Positions 7,681-16,124 of a DNA stretch of 47,880 nt are shown here, in pieces. The DNA lies in NCBI GenBank assembly GCA_963597395.1, contig CAVBPX010000012.1:1-47880 (forward strand). The letters run 5' to 3'. The DNA is from Hallerella sp963597395 (GTDB taxonomy: Bacteria; Fibrobacterota; Fibrobacteria; Fibrobacterales; Fibrobacteraceae). The notes beneath the pieces are model-generated. The model was not told the DNA's origin. It saw only the letters and a program-made list of their open reading frames with translations, and made no database searches. The position numbers and the translations under genes are program-made. Each line of letters starts with the position of its first letter. Position 1 is the first letter of the stretch.

Positions 7681-8256
7681 ATGAGAAAAGATTTTGGTTC
7701 CAAGGCAATTGTCACGCCGCTTCCGGTTCTTGTGATTGCGACGTATAACGATGACGGTTCGCCGAATGCGATGAATGCGGCGTGGGGCGGGCAGAAGGAA
7801 GAGAACCAGATTGCGATATGCCTTGCGACGGATCACCGGACGACGGGAAACATCAAAAAGCGCAAGGCGTTTACGGTGAGTTTCGGGACGCGCAAAACGG
7901 AAGTCGTCTCGGATTTTTTCGGGTCGGTGAGCGGAAACAAGGTTCCGGATAAGGTCGCGCGGTCCGGGCTACACGTGGTTCGTAGCGCAAATGTCGATGC
8001 CCCGATGTTCGAGGAATACCCTCTGACGCTCGAATGCAAGCTGCTAAGCAGCCGCGACGAGGACGGAAGCACCTATGTCGTCGCCCAGGTGGTGAATACG
8101 AGCGCGGACGAATCCGTCCTCGACGAAAAGGGAAAGGTCGATTTGGGAAAGGTCGAACCGATTTCCTACGACTCCGCAGCCCATGCCTATCGCGTCCTCG
8201 GCGGCATTGTCGGCAAGGCTTTTAGTGACGGGCGGGCGCTGTTGAAGGATCGCTAG
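7681..8256 (+). CDS. Flavin reductase-like (FMN-binding) protein
   Basis: A 191-residue protein of the flavin reductase-like/FMN-binding split-barrel family. The N-terminal core PLPVLVIATYNDDGSPNAMNAAW followed by the ICLATDHRTTGNIKK segment matches the family's FMN phosphate-binding region. Relatives reduce free flavins or act as small NAD(P)H-dependent oxidoreductases in the cytosol; the partner here is unknown. ATG 7681 is chosen because AGGAG (7671-7675) sits just upstream, while an in-frame extension to 7585 lies antisense to the divergent lipoprotein start. The 3' end overlaps the converging transporter gene by 35 bases. Confidence 0.85.
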   Translation: MRKDFGSKAIVTPLPVLVIATYNDDGSPNAMNAAWGGQKEENQIAICLATDHRTTGNIKKRKAFTVSFGTRKTEVVSDFFGSVSGNKVPDKVARSGLHVVRSANVDAPMFEEYPLTLECKLLSSRDEDGSTYVVAQVVNTSADESVLDEKGKVDLGKVEPISYDSAAHAYRVLGGIVGKAFSDGRALLKDR

Positions 8257-9025
8257 ACGGCGTAAAGGCGATTTCTCGGCTTCGCAGATATTCCTCGCCG
8301 ATGCCGCGAAGTTCCCAGGAACGGCAGACTCGGTAGCCGAGCGGGCTCCAGACGATTTCGCAAACGAGTTCCACCAGGGAACCCGTGACGGAGCAGATGA
8401 CGACCTGGAGCATGGTCCAGCCAAAAAAGACATGGCTTACGACGAGGGCAAAAATAAAGTTATCGACAAATTGGGCGATGAGGGTCGAAGGGTAGGAGCG
8501 CACGGCAAAGCCCTTGAAGTTTTTGGACTTCATCCGGATTGCGATTCCGCGGTTGACGATTGCATTGACGATTGACGAGACGAACATTGCGAGTGCGGAC
8601 CCGAATACCACATACCAGGTTCCGCTGAACGTTGCGTTGAGGGCGTCGTTTGCAACCCGGGCCATTTCGGGTGCGCTATCCGCATAGCTGTAAAACTCGC
8701 CCCACATTCCGGGCGTGAGGGCGACGACGTGAAAAAGCAGGAATACGCACAAATTAACAAAAAGGGCGAGGACGGAAATTTGGACGGCGGCCTTTGCTCC
8801 GAACCGCTTGCAGATCATGTCCATGCACAAGAACGAGACCCAGCTGAGCGTGTAGCCGCAATCGAGCGCAAGATATTTTGTCGAAATCAGCTCCTTGTTC
8901 GCGAGCAGGTTCATGCACACGACGGAGAGAATAAAAAGGGCAACGATGAGGGAGGGAATGTTCCGCAGAAGGAGGGAAAGCTCGTTCCATTCGCGGCGAA
9001 GACAGACAAAAAGTTTCTGTTTCAT
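8222..9025 (-). CDS. VUT family (YhhQ-like) queuosine precursor transporter
   Basis: A 267-residue membrane protein of the vitamin-uptake-transporter family (YhhQ/DUF165). Its E. coli member imports 7-cyano-7-deazaguanine for queuosine synthesis. Typical features are ALDCGYTLSWVSFLCMDM in helix 2, NRGIAIRMKSKNFKGFAVRSYPSTLIAQFVDNF (the conserved R-S-x-x-S-T-L-x-x-Q-x-x-D-x-x-F signature) and about six to seven hydrophobic helices. It overlaps the converging flavin reductase-like gene by 35 bases and lies 79 bases downstream of the glycosyltransferase. No Shine-Dalgarno is evident. The family is firm; the exact substrate is inferred from the family. Confidence 0.85.
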   Translation of the reverse strand: MKQKLFVCLRREWNELSLLLRNIPSLIVALFILSVVCMNLLANKELISTKYLALDCGYTLSWVSFLCMDMICKRFGAKAAVQISVLALFVNLCVFLLFHVVALTPGMWGEFYSYADSAPEMARVANDALNATFSGTWYVVFGSALAMFVSSIVNAIVNRGIAIRMKSKNFKGFAVRSYPSTLIAQFVDNFIFALVVSHVFFGWTMLQVVICSVTGSLVELVCEIVWSPLGYRVCRSWELRGIGEEYLRSREIAFTPSSDPSTAPARH

Positions 9026-9104
9026 TTTGTTTTTTAAGGAAGGTTAGACAAGGACTTCCGGAAAAATTTCGCGGGATTGCGAAATTCCAACAGCGAAAAT
9101 GTAG

Positions 9105-10307
9105 CTATTTGTCGGCGGGCGCGACAGGCTTTTTTGAAAGGAGTCTTTGATAGACCGCAATTTGACGTTCGGCAATCTTTTTCCAGTCAAAACATTCCCG
9201 GATGCGGCGGTTTGCGCCTTCGACGAGGCGCGCTTCGAGGGATGGATCCTTTTCGAGCGATTGAAAGGCCCGGGCGAGAGCTTCGGGATCCTTTTCGGGA
9301 ACGAGAATGCCCGTTTCGCCGTCGATAACCACGTCCGGGATGCCGCCGACGTTCGATGTGACGACGGAAAGCCCGCTTTGCATGGCTTCGATGAGGACGA
9401 CGCCGAGCCCTTCTGTGTCGCCTTTGGAATCGACGATGGCCGGGAGAACGAAACAGTTCGCGTTGACGTATTCCCGCCGTAAATCCTCGGGAGAGAGCGG
9501 TCCCGTGAACGTGACCGTTTGCGGGGCAAGTTCCGCGGCGAGCTTTTGAAGAGCGGGCGTGAGGTCGCCCTTTCCGACAATGCGAACTTCAAAGTGCGCG
9601 GGGTCGAGCCTTTGGGCCGCACGGATCAGGTATTCAATGCCCTTGCGCTCGATGTGGCGGCCGACGAAAAGAATCTTGTAACGGCCGGTGTGCGGATGGA
9701 CGGTCGGGGTGCCGTCAAAGCGGATGGGGGAGCCGTAGGGACTCCATTCGATGTGCGCCGGCCGCAGCGCGGAAATTTTTTGTGCCGTGAAGCGGCTGTT
9801 GGCAAATATCGCTTGGGCGCGTCCGATGATGAACTTCATGATGGGACGGATCCACTTTTTTTTGCGGATGAGGAGCAGTTCCGCTCCGTGGAAGTTCAGG
9901 ACGAGTGGAATCTTAAAAAGACGGCTCGCGCCGAGGGCGATGAGCGCATGCGGAAACGGCCAGTGCGCATGGATGATGTCGAACCTTTTTTGGTGCGCCA
10001 GTTGAATGCACTTGAAAAATCCGCTGATGCAGTAGGGGATGGCGAGAAGCTGCATGGAAGGATGCTTGGCCATCTTGGTCGGCGCACCTTCGTCATGCGT
10101 CAGAATTTCGAGATTTTTGGGTGCATAGCGAAACCGGTGGACGGGAACGCCGTCGATTGAGTGGGAGCGGAGCCCCTTGTAGGACGGCGCGAGAACCTCG
10201 ACCTCGACATTTTCTTTTTTGAGCGTTTCGATGGATTTGCGAAGCCAGGGAACCTCGTTGTCGGATTCAAAGCGCGGATAGACGGAACCGATGACGAGAA
10301 CTTTCAT
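9105..10307 (-). CDS. Glycosyltransferase family 4 protein
   Basis: A 400-residue retaining GT-B glycosyltransferase. The N-terminal domain starts MKVLVIGSVYPRFES and carries HAHWPFPHALIAL, the acceptor-domain region. The C-terminal nucleotide-sugar domain shows ILFVGRHIERKGIEYLIRAA and EGLGVVLIEAMQSGLSVV, with the E-x7-E motif of the family. Such enzymes extend cell-surface polysaccharides, LPS or glycolipids at the cytosolic face of the membrane. Its ATG overlaps the TGA of the preceding unknown gene (ATGA), so the two are probably translated together. Donor and acceptor cannot be told. Confidence 0.9.
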   Translation of the reverse strand: MKVLVIGSVYPRFESDNEVPWLRKSIETLKKENVEVEVLAPSYKGLRSHSIDGVPVHRFRYAPKNLEILTHDEGAPTKMAKHPSMQLLAIPYCISGFFKCIQLAHQKRFDIIHAHWPFPHALIALGASRLFKIPLVLNFHGAELLLIRKKKWIRPIMKFIIGRAQAIFANSRFTAQKISALRPAHIEWSPYGSPIRFDGTPTVHPHTGRYKILFVGRHIERKGIEYLIRAAQRLDPAHFEVRIVGKGDLTPALQKLAAELAPQTVTFTGPLSPEDLRREYVNANCFVLPAIVDSKGDTEGLGVVLIEAMQSGLSVVTSNVGGIPDVVIDGETGILVPEKDPEALARAFQSLEKDPSLEARLVEGANRRIRECFDWKKIAERQIAVYQRLLSKKPVAPADK

Positions 10308-10759
10308 TGGAGTTCTTCCGGATCTTTTGCGGAAACTTGCGCATTGATGTGCATCGGATAGACAAGGGCCTTGGCCGTCCCGAGAGGCTTTTCTACGTCC
10401 GCAATGGAATTTTTGGCAAATTCGCGGAAGCGTCCGAGAAGACGGTTCCATCCGATCATTTGGGAATCGTGCAAAATGATGCCGATGCCGCTTTCGTTTT
10501 CGAGAAGTCCCATGACATCGGAACCGCGGCCGTTGGTGGCAAAGGCCCGGAGGACGGCGTCCCAAAAAGCTTCTTCCTCGTTTTCGACGAGCGCGTCCTT
10601 AACCGCCGAAAAAAACATTTCGGCATAGACAAAATAGCTTTTGTGCTCGTCGGCGCGTATCATCTCTTCCTGGATGCGCAAATCGAACAGGTCGCTCGGG
10701 TAGATGGCAAGTCCGTACTTTTGCTTCCTGATGCAATCTTGAAAGAATTTCGAAATCAT
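10304..10759 (-). CDS. Unknown protein coupled to glycosyltransferase
   Basis: A 151-residue soluble protein that I do not recognise. It starts MISKFFQDCIRK; an upstream-extended frame to 11254 is only antisense to DUF4954. There is no signal peptide or membrane helix. A central acidic stretch EDALVENEEEAFWDAVL-type is followed by GSDVMGLLENESGIGIILHDSQ, which has the look of the active loop of a signalling domain, perhaps a degenerate GGDEF- or cyclase-like fold, but this is weak. It overlaps the glycosyltransferase start by 4 bases and is divergent from the DUF4954 gene. A regulatory partner role is possible but unproven. Confidence 0.6.
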   Translation of the reverse strand: MISKFFQDCIRKQKYGLAIYPSDLFDLRIQEEMIRADEHKSYFVYAEMFFSAVKDALVENEEEAFWDAVLRAFATNGRGSDVMGLLENESGIGIILHDSQMIGWNRLLGRFREFAKNSIADVEKPLGTAKALVYPMHINAQVSAKDPEELQ

Positions 10760-10828
10760 GTCGGATATTTGGGGTAAAGGATTTGAAACATCATTGAAAA
10801 TAGTATTTTTATTCGGGATACAGAACCT

Positions 10829-12706
10829 ATGCAACGCTTGTTTAAATTGAAAAAGGCGCTCAAGTCGAGCTCGATCAATTCCTATGCGGAGTTCTTCCGC
10901 TCGGGCCGGGTCGCAAACAGGGGACGTGCGCTTTCCCCGCAAGAAATTGAAACGCTCGAAAAGAACGGCAACCGCTCCGCGGACTGGACTCTCGTTTCGG
11001 TCGATCCGCTGTTTACTCCCGACCGGATCTTCAATTCGTCGTTTTCGGGAAAGGTTTTTTTGCCCGCGTTTTACGGAACGCTTTTGATGCCCGGGGACGT
11101 GTCCTCGCCGACGGGAATCTACTCGTGCACCATTCATGATTCGGTGATTGAAAATTCCCTTTTGCACCATGTGAACCTGATGTCGAACATTTGGGTCTCG
11201 CAAGGCGCGGTGGTGCAGAACGTCGCGTCGATTGTCGCAAACGGCAAGGCTCACTACCAGATTGTTTCGGAAATTTCAATCGGAAACGAGATGGGAGGTC
11301 GCCCGGTAAAGGTTTTTCCGGATGTGACGTCCGATTTGGTGAAGGCGCAGCTTTTTTCGAAAGTCGATGACGAGACGAATGCGGCCTTTTTTGCACAGCT
11401 CGAATCCTGGCGGAACGATGTGGTTTTGCCGTATGGGATTGTCGGGAAAAATGCGATTGTCGCGAATACGAACATTGTGCGAAATTCCTGGATTGGCGAA
11501 CACGTCCGGATTGATGGTGCGGCAAAGATTCGGAATACGGTCATTCTCGGAAGCCTTGAAGAGCCCACATATATTTATGACGGCGTGATTCTCGAAAACA
11601 GCTTTGTGCAGGAAGGCGCCAAAATCCATTCGACGGCGCTCGTCAAGGATTCCGTCCTGATGAAACGCGTCAAGGTCGGAAACAAGGCGATTGTAAATTC
11701 TTCCATCCTGGACGCTTGCGTGCACGTGGATGAGGCGGAAGTGACGCACAGCCTCGTGGGGCCATTGACCCAGATGCATCACCATTCGCTGCTCATTGCG
11801 GCGATTTGGCCCGCGGGGCACGGAAACCTGGGATACGGCGCAAATGTCGGTTCAAATCATACGAGCCGGATGCCCGATCAGGAGATTATGCCCGGGCTTG
11901 GCATGTTTTTTGGCCTTGGCGTAAACATCAAGTTCCCCGCGAACTTTTCGGAAGCTCCGTATTCGACGATTGCGACCGGAGTGACCGCATCTCCGCAGCG
12001 CTTGCGCTTTCCCTTTAGTCTGATTCTTCCGGGAGATTCAAAACTTCACAGCGTAAAGTCGAGCCTGAACGAAATTCGACCGGCGTGGAGCTACGGAAAA
12101 AACGCCTACGCGGTGGCGCGGAACGCCTACAAGTACAGGCTTCGCGGAAAGGGCTTTGTTGCGTCCGAAGACTCCCTTGTTTTAAGCGACCGGAACGCCT
12201 TTTTGGTGCTGGACGCCCTGCACAGGCTTGAATGCGCACAAATTAAGGAAGTCTATACGGAAGACGATATTCCGGGACTCGGAAGCAATTATTTGCGGGA
12301 GTCGGCGCGGCACTCGGCGACGCTCATCTACCGAAGTTTTCTGGAACGTTATCTTTTGACAAAAATTGTCACATTCGCGGAGGCGGACCGCTCGCTTCTT
12401 CTTCAAAGTCCCTTTGAGGCCCGGAAAAATTTCCCCGGTGAACTTTTCAAGGGCATCGTGAGGGAAGTTCCGCTTTCGGAGTCCTACGAGGAGCTTCTTA
12501 AAAGATACCGTACCGTCGAAAAACAGTGGTCCGAGGCCGTTCTCCACGGAACGGACCGGGATGCCGTCCGCGGACGGAAAATTTTTGACGACTACGACGC
12601 TTCGCACCCCGCGGATACGGCCTTCCTCGCCTACGAAAAGGCCCGGTTCGAAGAGGTAATTCGACGCTCGACCGTGCTTCTTCGCGAATTGAAGGTGGAA
12701 GGCTAG
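10829..12706 (+). CDS. DUF4954 family protein with left-handed beta-helix
   Basis: A 625-residue cytosolic protein. Residues about 80-300 hold hexapeptide-like repeats (IHDSVIENSLLHHVNL, VGKNAIVANTNIVRNSWIG, DGVILENSFVQEGAKIH), the left-handed beta-helix found in acyl- and nucleotidyl-sugar transferases. A conserved core follows with HHHSLLIAAIWPAGHGNLGYGANVGSNHTSR, characteristic of DUF4954 proteins. The helical C-terminal third is of unknown function. By fold it may be a sugar-acyl or nucleotidyl enzyme, but the activity is not established. It is followed 2 bases later by the M48 peptidase gene, suggesting one transcript. The assignment to DUF4954 is from recognition of the core motif. Confidence 0.75.
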   Translation: MQRLFKLKKALKSSSINSYAEFFRSGRVANRGRALSPQEIETLEKNGNRSADWTLVSVDPLFTPDRIFNSSFSGKVFLPAFYGTLLMPGDVSSPTGIYSCTIHDSVIENSLLHHVNLMSNIWVSQGAVVQNVASIVANGKAHYQIVSEISIGNEMGGRPVKVFPDVTSDLVKAQLFSKVDDETNAAFFAQLESWRNDVVLPYGIVGKNAIVANTNIVRNSWIGEHVRIDGAAKIRNTVILGSLEEPTYIYDGVILENSFVQEGAKIHSTALVKDSVLMKRVKVGNKAIVNSSILDACVHVDEAEVTHSLVGPLTQMHHHSLLIAAIWPAGHGNLGYGANVGSNHTSRMPDQEIMPGLGMFFGLGVNIKFPANFSEAPYSTIATGVTASPQRLRFPFSLILPGDSKLHSVKSSLNEIRPAWSYGKNAYAVARNAYKYRLRGKGFVASEDSLVLSDRNAFLVLDALHRLECAQIKEVYTEDDIPGLGSNYLRESARHSATLIYRSFLERYLLTKIVTFAEADRSLLLQSPFEARKNFPGELFKGIVREVPLSESYEELLKRYRTVEKQWSEAVLHGTDRDAVRGRKIFDDYDASHPADTAFLAYEKARFEEVIRRSTVLLRELKVEG

Positions 12707-12708
12707 TC

Positions 12709-13281
12709 GTGACCGCCGCGGAAACGGTCCTGTTTGCGCTTCTTGCGCTTGAGGTGCTTTTGCGCGTTCTGCTCGAAGTTCGGGAGGCTCGCGCCCTGGG
12801 CGGAAAACCGGACAGCTTTGCCGTTTTTCGGGTCGTTCCCATTGTAAACGACATTTTCCCCACCGAGGCGAACCCTGTCCGTCGAAAGTCTGGCGGGGCG
12901 TTTGAAGCGGCTCACGAAAGGGCCCACAAAAAAGAGCATCACAAAATTGTCCGTGTGCTGTTTCTTTGCGGTTGCGGGCTTTTTTGCGCGCTCGCGCTTG
13001 TTGCCGCCGGGGAGGAATTGCGCTTTAATTTGTTCGAACGGTTGGTCCTTTTCCATTTGATGCTTTCCGTTTCGAGAATCTTTTTTCACTTTGTTTGCTT
13101 TGCGGAAGAATACGAGGCGGATGCGATTGCGGTAAGAAAGGTGCAGAAGGGGGTCGCGCGTCGCGCTCTCGAGAGCCTTTCCGCGGAGGAGTTTCCTCGG
13201 ACTCCGCTCTTTGCGCTTGTCTATCGGAAGCATCCGACGGCGGCGATGCGAATCGAAAAGGTTTTGGGCAAACATTCTTGA
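12709..13281 (+). CDS. Small M48-like metallopeptidase, GTG start
   Basis: A 190-residue membrane-associated protein starting with GTG right after the DUF4954 stop. An N-terminal hydrophobic helix (4-23) precedes the zinc-binding HExxH at H69-E-R-A-H73. Two further hydrophobic segments (83-101 and 110-130) lead to FAEEYEADA, whose E134 is the expected third zinc ligand, and the C-terminus has HPTAAMRIEKV, matching the M48 tail. M48 enzymes such as HtpX degrade damaged membrane proteins. This one is shorter than HtpX (about 290) and may be a minimal form. Being 2 bases downstream of DUF4954 suggests a shared transcript. Confidence 0.75.
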   Translation: MTAAETVLFALLALEVLLRVLLEVREARALGGKPDSFAVFRVVPIVNDIFPTEANPVRRKSGGAFEAAHERAHKKEHHKIVRVLFLCGCGLFCALALVAAGEELRFNLFERLVLFHLMLSVSRIFFHFVCFAEEYEADAIAVRKVQKGVARRALESLSAEEFPRTPLFALVYRKHPTAAMRIEKVLGKHS

Positions 13282-13367
13282 GGGTTCGAAGAATCCGATA
13301 GAATCCATCCCGGACTTATTTTTTAAATTGCTCCTTGAAAAATAAGCGATTCAATTTGGAGTCTAAA

Positions 13368-16061
13368 ATGGCGAAATACGATCCGCAACAAATCGAAACC
13401 AAGTGGCAGGCCTATTGGGAATCTCAAAAGACGTTCAAAACCCAAAACGACACGGCAAAGCCCAAGTATTATTGCCTGGACATGTTCCCGTATCCCTCGG
13501 GCGCGGGGCTTCACGTGGGGCATCCCGAAGGCTATACGGCGACGGACATTGTTTGCCGCTATAAGCGCGCCAAGGGGTTCAACGTCTTGCATCCGATGGG
13601 CTGGGACGCCTTTGGGCTTCCGGCGGAGCAGTATGCCATCCAGACCGGTACGCATCCGAGCGTTACGACCCAGAAGAACTGCGACAATTTCCGTCGGCAG
13701 ATAAAGAGGCTCGGACTTTCCTATGACTGGGACCGCGAAATCAACACGACCGATCCCAAGTATTACAAGTGGACGCAATGGATTTTTATTCGCCTTTACA
13801 ATACGTGGTTTGACGAAAAGCTCCAGAAGGGGCGCCCGATTTCGGAGCTTCCCATCCCGGCGGAAGTCGAGGCCGAGGGCAAGGAAGCGGTTCGCAAGTA
13901 TCGCGATTCCAAGCGCCTTGCCTATTATGCGGATGCCCAGGTCTGGTGGTGCAAACACTGCAAAATCGTTTGCGCAAACGAAGAGGTTCTTGCCGACGGT
14001 TCCCATGAAAAGTGCGGGACGAAGGAAGTGGAACGCCGCAACCTGAAGCAGTGGCTGATGCGGATTCCGCTGTATGCCGAACGTCTTTTGAAAGGCCTTG
14101 ACGAACTCGACTGGCCGCAGGGCGTCAAGGACATGCAAAGAAACTGGATCGGCAAAAGTTTTGGCGCCGAAGTGGATTTTGCCATTGCGGACAAGGAAGG
14201 TCGCGCAACGGAGAAAAAGCTCCGCGTTTATACGACCCGCTGCGATACGCTGTTCGGGGCGACCTACATGGTGATTGCGCCGGAGCACAAAATGGTCGCG
14301 GAACTGACGACGGAAGAAAACCGGAAGGCCGTCGCCGACTATGTTCACGCCGCCGCGTTGAAGAGCGATATGGACCGCACGGAACTCGCCAAGGAAAAAA
14401 CGGGCGTCTTTACGGGCTCGTATGCGGTGAACCCGCTGACCGGGACAAAAATTCCGGTGTGGGTCGCGGACTACGTTCTCACGGGATACGGAACCGGTGC
14501 CATTATGGCCGTCCCTGCGCACGACACCCGCGACTTCGACTTTGCCAAAAAGTTCGGGTTGCCCATCATCTGCATCATGGAGCCCGATGCGAGCTGCCCC
14601 GCGGATTTGCGTCCCAAGGTCCTTGCCGGCGAAGCGTGCTGGCCCGCCGACGGCAAATACATCAACAGCGCAAACGAAACGCTTTCCTTAAACGGACTCT
14701 CGAAAAAGGAAGGCCTCAAAACGATGATTTCCTGGCTCGAATCGAAGGGCATCGGCAAGGCGACTGTCAACTACAAGCTGCGCGACTGGCTCTTTAGCCG
14801 CCAGCGCTACTGGGGCGAACCGTTCCCGATCATTCACTGGGAAGACGGCGAAATTACGGCTCTCGATGACGAAAGCCTCCCCGTGCTGCTTCCCGAAGTG
14901 CAAAACTTTAAGCCGGGCGACGGCGGGGAATCTCCGCTCGCCGGTGCGGAAGAATGGCTGAACGTCGTGGATAAAAACGGTCGGAAGGGCCGTCGCGAAA
15001 CGAACACGATGCCGCAGTGGGCGGGGTCCTGCTGGTATTATTTGCGCTACATCGACGCCCATAACGACAAGGCCTTTGTCGATAAGAATCTCGAAAAGTA
15101 CTGGATGCCGGTGGACCTTTACATCGGCGGCGCGGAACATGCCGTGTTGCATCTTCTCTACAGCCGTTTTTGGCACAAGGTTCTGTTTGACCTCGGGCTC
15201 GTTTCGACGGAAGAACCTTTTCACAAGCTGTTCAACCAGGGAATGATCCTCGCGTATGCATACGAAGACGCCGCGGGTTCCAAGGTTCCGGTCGATCAGG
15301 TGGAAGAAAAGAACGGGAAGTTCTTTGAAAAGGGAACCGGCAGGGAATTGCACCAGATTGTGGCCAAGATGAGCAAGTCGCTCAAGAACGTGGTGAACCC
15401 GGACGATGTCGTTCAAAAGTACGGTGCGGATTCGCTTCGTCTGTACGAAATGTTCATGGGACCGCTCGATGCGGTAAAGCCCTGGAATACGCAGGGTCTC
15501 GAAGGTATGTATCGATTCCTTTCCCGCGCCTATCGCGCGGTCATCGGCGAAGAAAATGCCGGCGCTTTCTCGGACGGTCCCGTTCCCGAAAGCCTTTCGA
15601 AGGTGATGCACCAGAGCATTCTCAAGGTGACCGACGCGATTGAAAAGCTGAGCTTCAACACGGCCATCAGCCAGCTCATGATTTTCAACAACGAGCTTGT
15701 CAAGTGCGAAACGCGCTACCGCGAACCATCGGAGGTTTTTGCAAAACTCCTCCAGCCGTTTGCTCCGCACCTCGCCGAAGAAATGTGGGAAGCTCTCGGG
15801 CATCAAGGCTCCATCGCCTACGTGGAATGGCCTTCCGCGGACGCTTCCAAGGCGGCGGAATCCCACGTTGAAGTCGTCTTCCAGGTGAACGGAAAGGTTC
15901 GCGCAAAGGAATCCGTCGAAAAGAATACGGACAAGGACGCTCTTGTGGAACTTGCCAAGTCGAACGAACGCGTCAAGGCTTATCTCAAGGACATGACAAT
16001 CGTCAAGACGATTGCCGTCCCAGGAAAGCTTGTGAACTTTGTCGTGAAGCCTTCCAACTAG
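13368..16061 (+). CDS. leuS: Leucyl-tRNA synthetase
   Basis: An 897-residue class I aminoacyl-tRNA synthetase that charges tRNA-Leu. The HIGH motif appears as HVGH (49-52) in MFPYPSGAGLHVGH, and the KMSKS loop is at 667-671 (AKMSKSLKN). Between them lies the editing (CP1) domain with TGAIMAVPAHDTRD and a zinc-type CKHCKIVC insertion. The C-terminal domain ends with the VNGKVRAK-containing tail. ATG 13368 is chosen because GGAG lies 6 bases upstream; an in-frame TTG at 13335 lacks this. It ends at a strong bidirectional terminator shared with murJ. Confidence 0.97.
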   Translation: MAKYDPQQIETKWQAYWESQKTFKTQNDTAKPKYYCLDMFPYPSGAGLHVGHPEGYTATDIVCRYKRAKGFNVLHPMGWDAFGLPAEQYAIQTGTHPSVTTQKNCDNFRRQIKRLGLSYDWDREINTTDPKYYKWTQWIFIRLYNTWFDEKLQKGRPISELPIPAEVEAEGKEAVRKYRDSKRLAYYADAQVWWCKHCKIVCANEEVLADGSHEKCGTKEVERRNLKQWLMRIPLYAERLLKGLDELDWPQGVKDMQRNWIGKSFGAEVDFAIADKEGRATEKKLRVYTTRCDTLFGATYMVIAPEHKMVAELTTEENRKAVADYVHAAALKSDMDRTELAKEKTGVFTGSYAVNPLTGTKIPVWVADYVLTGYGTGAIMAVPAHDTRDFDFAKKFGLPIICIMEPDASCPADLRPKVLAGEACWPADGKYINSANETLSLNGLSKKEGLKTMISWLESKGIGKATVNYKLRDWLFSRQRYWGEPFPIIHWEDGEITALDDESLPVLLPEVQNFKPGDGGESPLAGAEEWLNVVDKNGRKGRRETNTMPQWAGSCWYYLRYIDAHNDKAFVDKNLEKYWMPVDLYIGGAEHAVLHLLYSRFWHKVLFDLGLVSTEEPFHKLFNQGMILAYAYEDAAGSKVPVDQVEEKNGKFFEKGTGRELHQIVAKMSKSLKNVVNPDDVVQKYGADSLRLYEMFMGPLDAVKPWNTQGLEGMYRFLSRAYRAVIGEENAGAFSDGPVPESLSKVMHQSILKVTDAIEKLSFNTAISQLMIFNNELVKCETRYREPSEVFAKLLQPFAPHLAEEMWEALGHQGSIAYVEWPSADASKAAESHVEVVFQVNGKVRAKESVEKNTDKDALVELAKSNERVKAYLKDMTIVKTIAVPGKLVNFVVKPSN

Positions 16062-16090
16062 GCGCTCCCCAAAGCGTAAAAATTGTCTCT

Positions 16091-16124
16091 AAAAAAGTCG
16101 CCCCGGGACGGGGCGATTTTTTGT
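16091..16124. terminator. Bidirectional rho-independent terminator
   Basis: A 7-bp stem TCGCCCC/GGGGCGA (16098-16116) is flanked by A6 on the left and T6 on the right. It lies between the convergent leuS and murJ and can end both transcripts. Confidence 0.9.

Noticed and set aside
10304..11254. A 316-residue open frame including the unknown gene before the glycosyltransferase
   Set aside because: The upstream half is antisense to the DUF4954 coding region and has shadow-like composition; the plausible protein begins at 10759.
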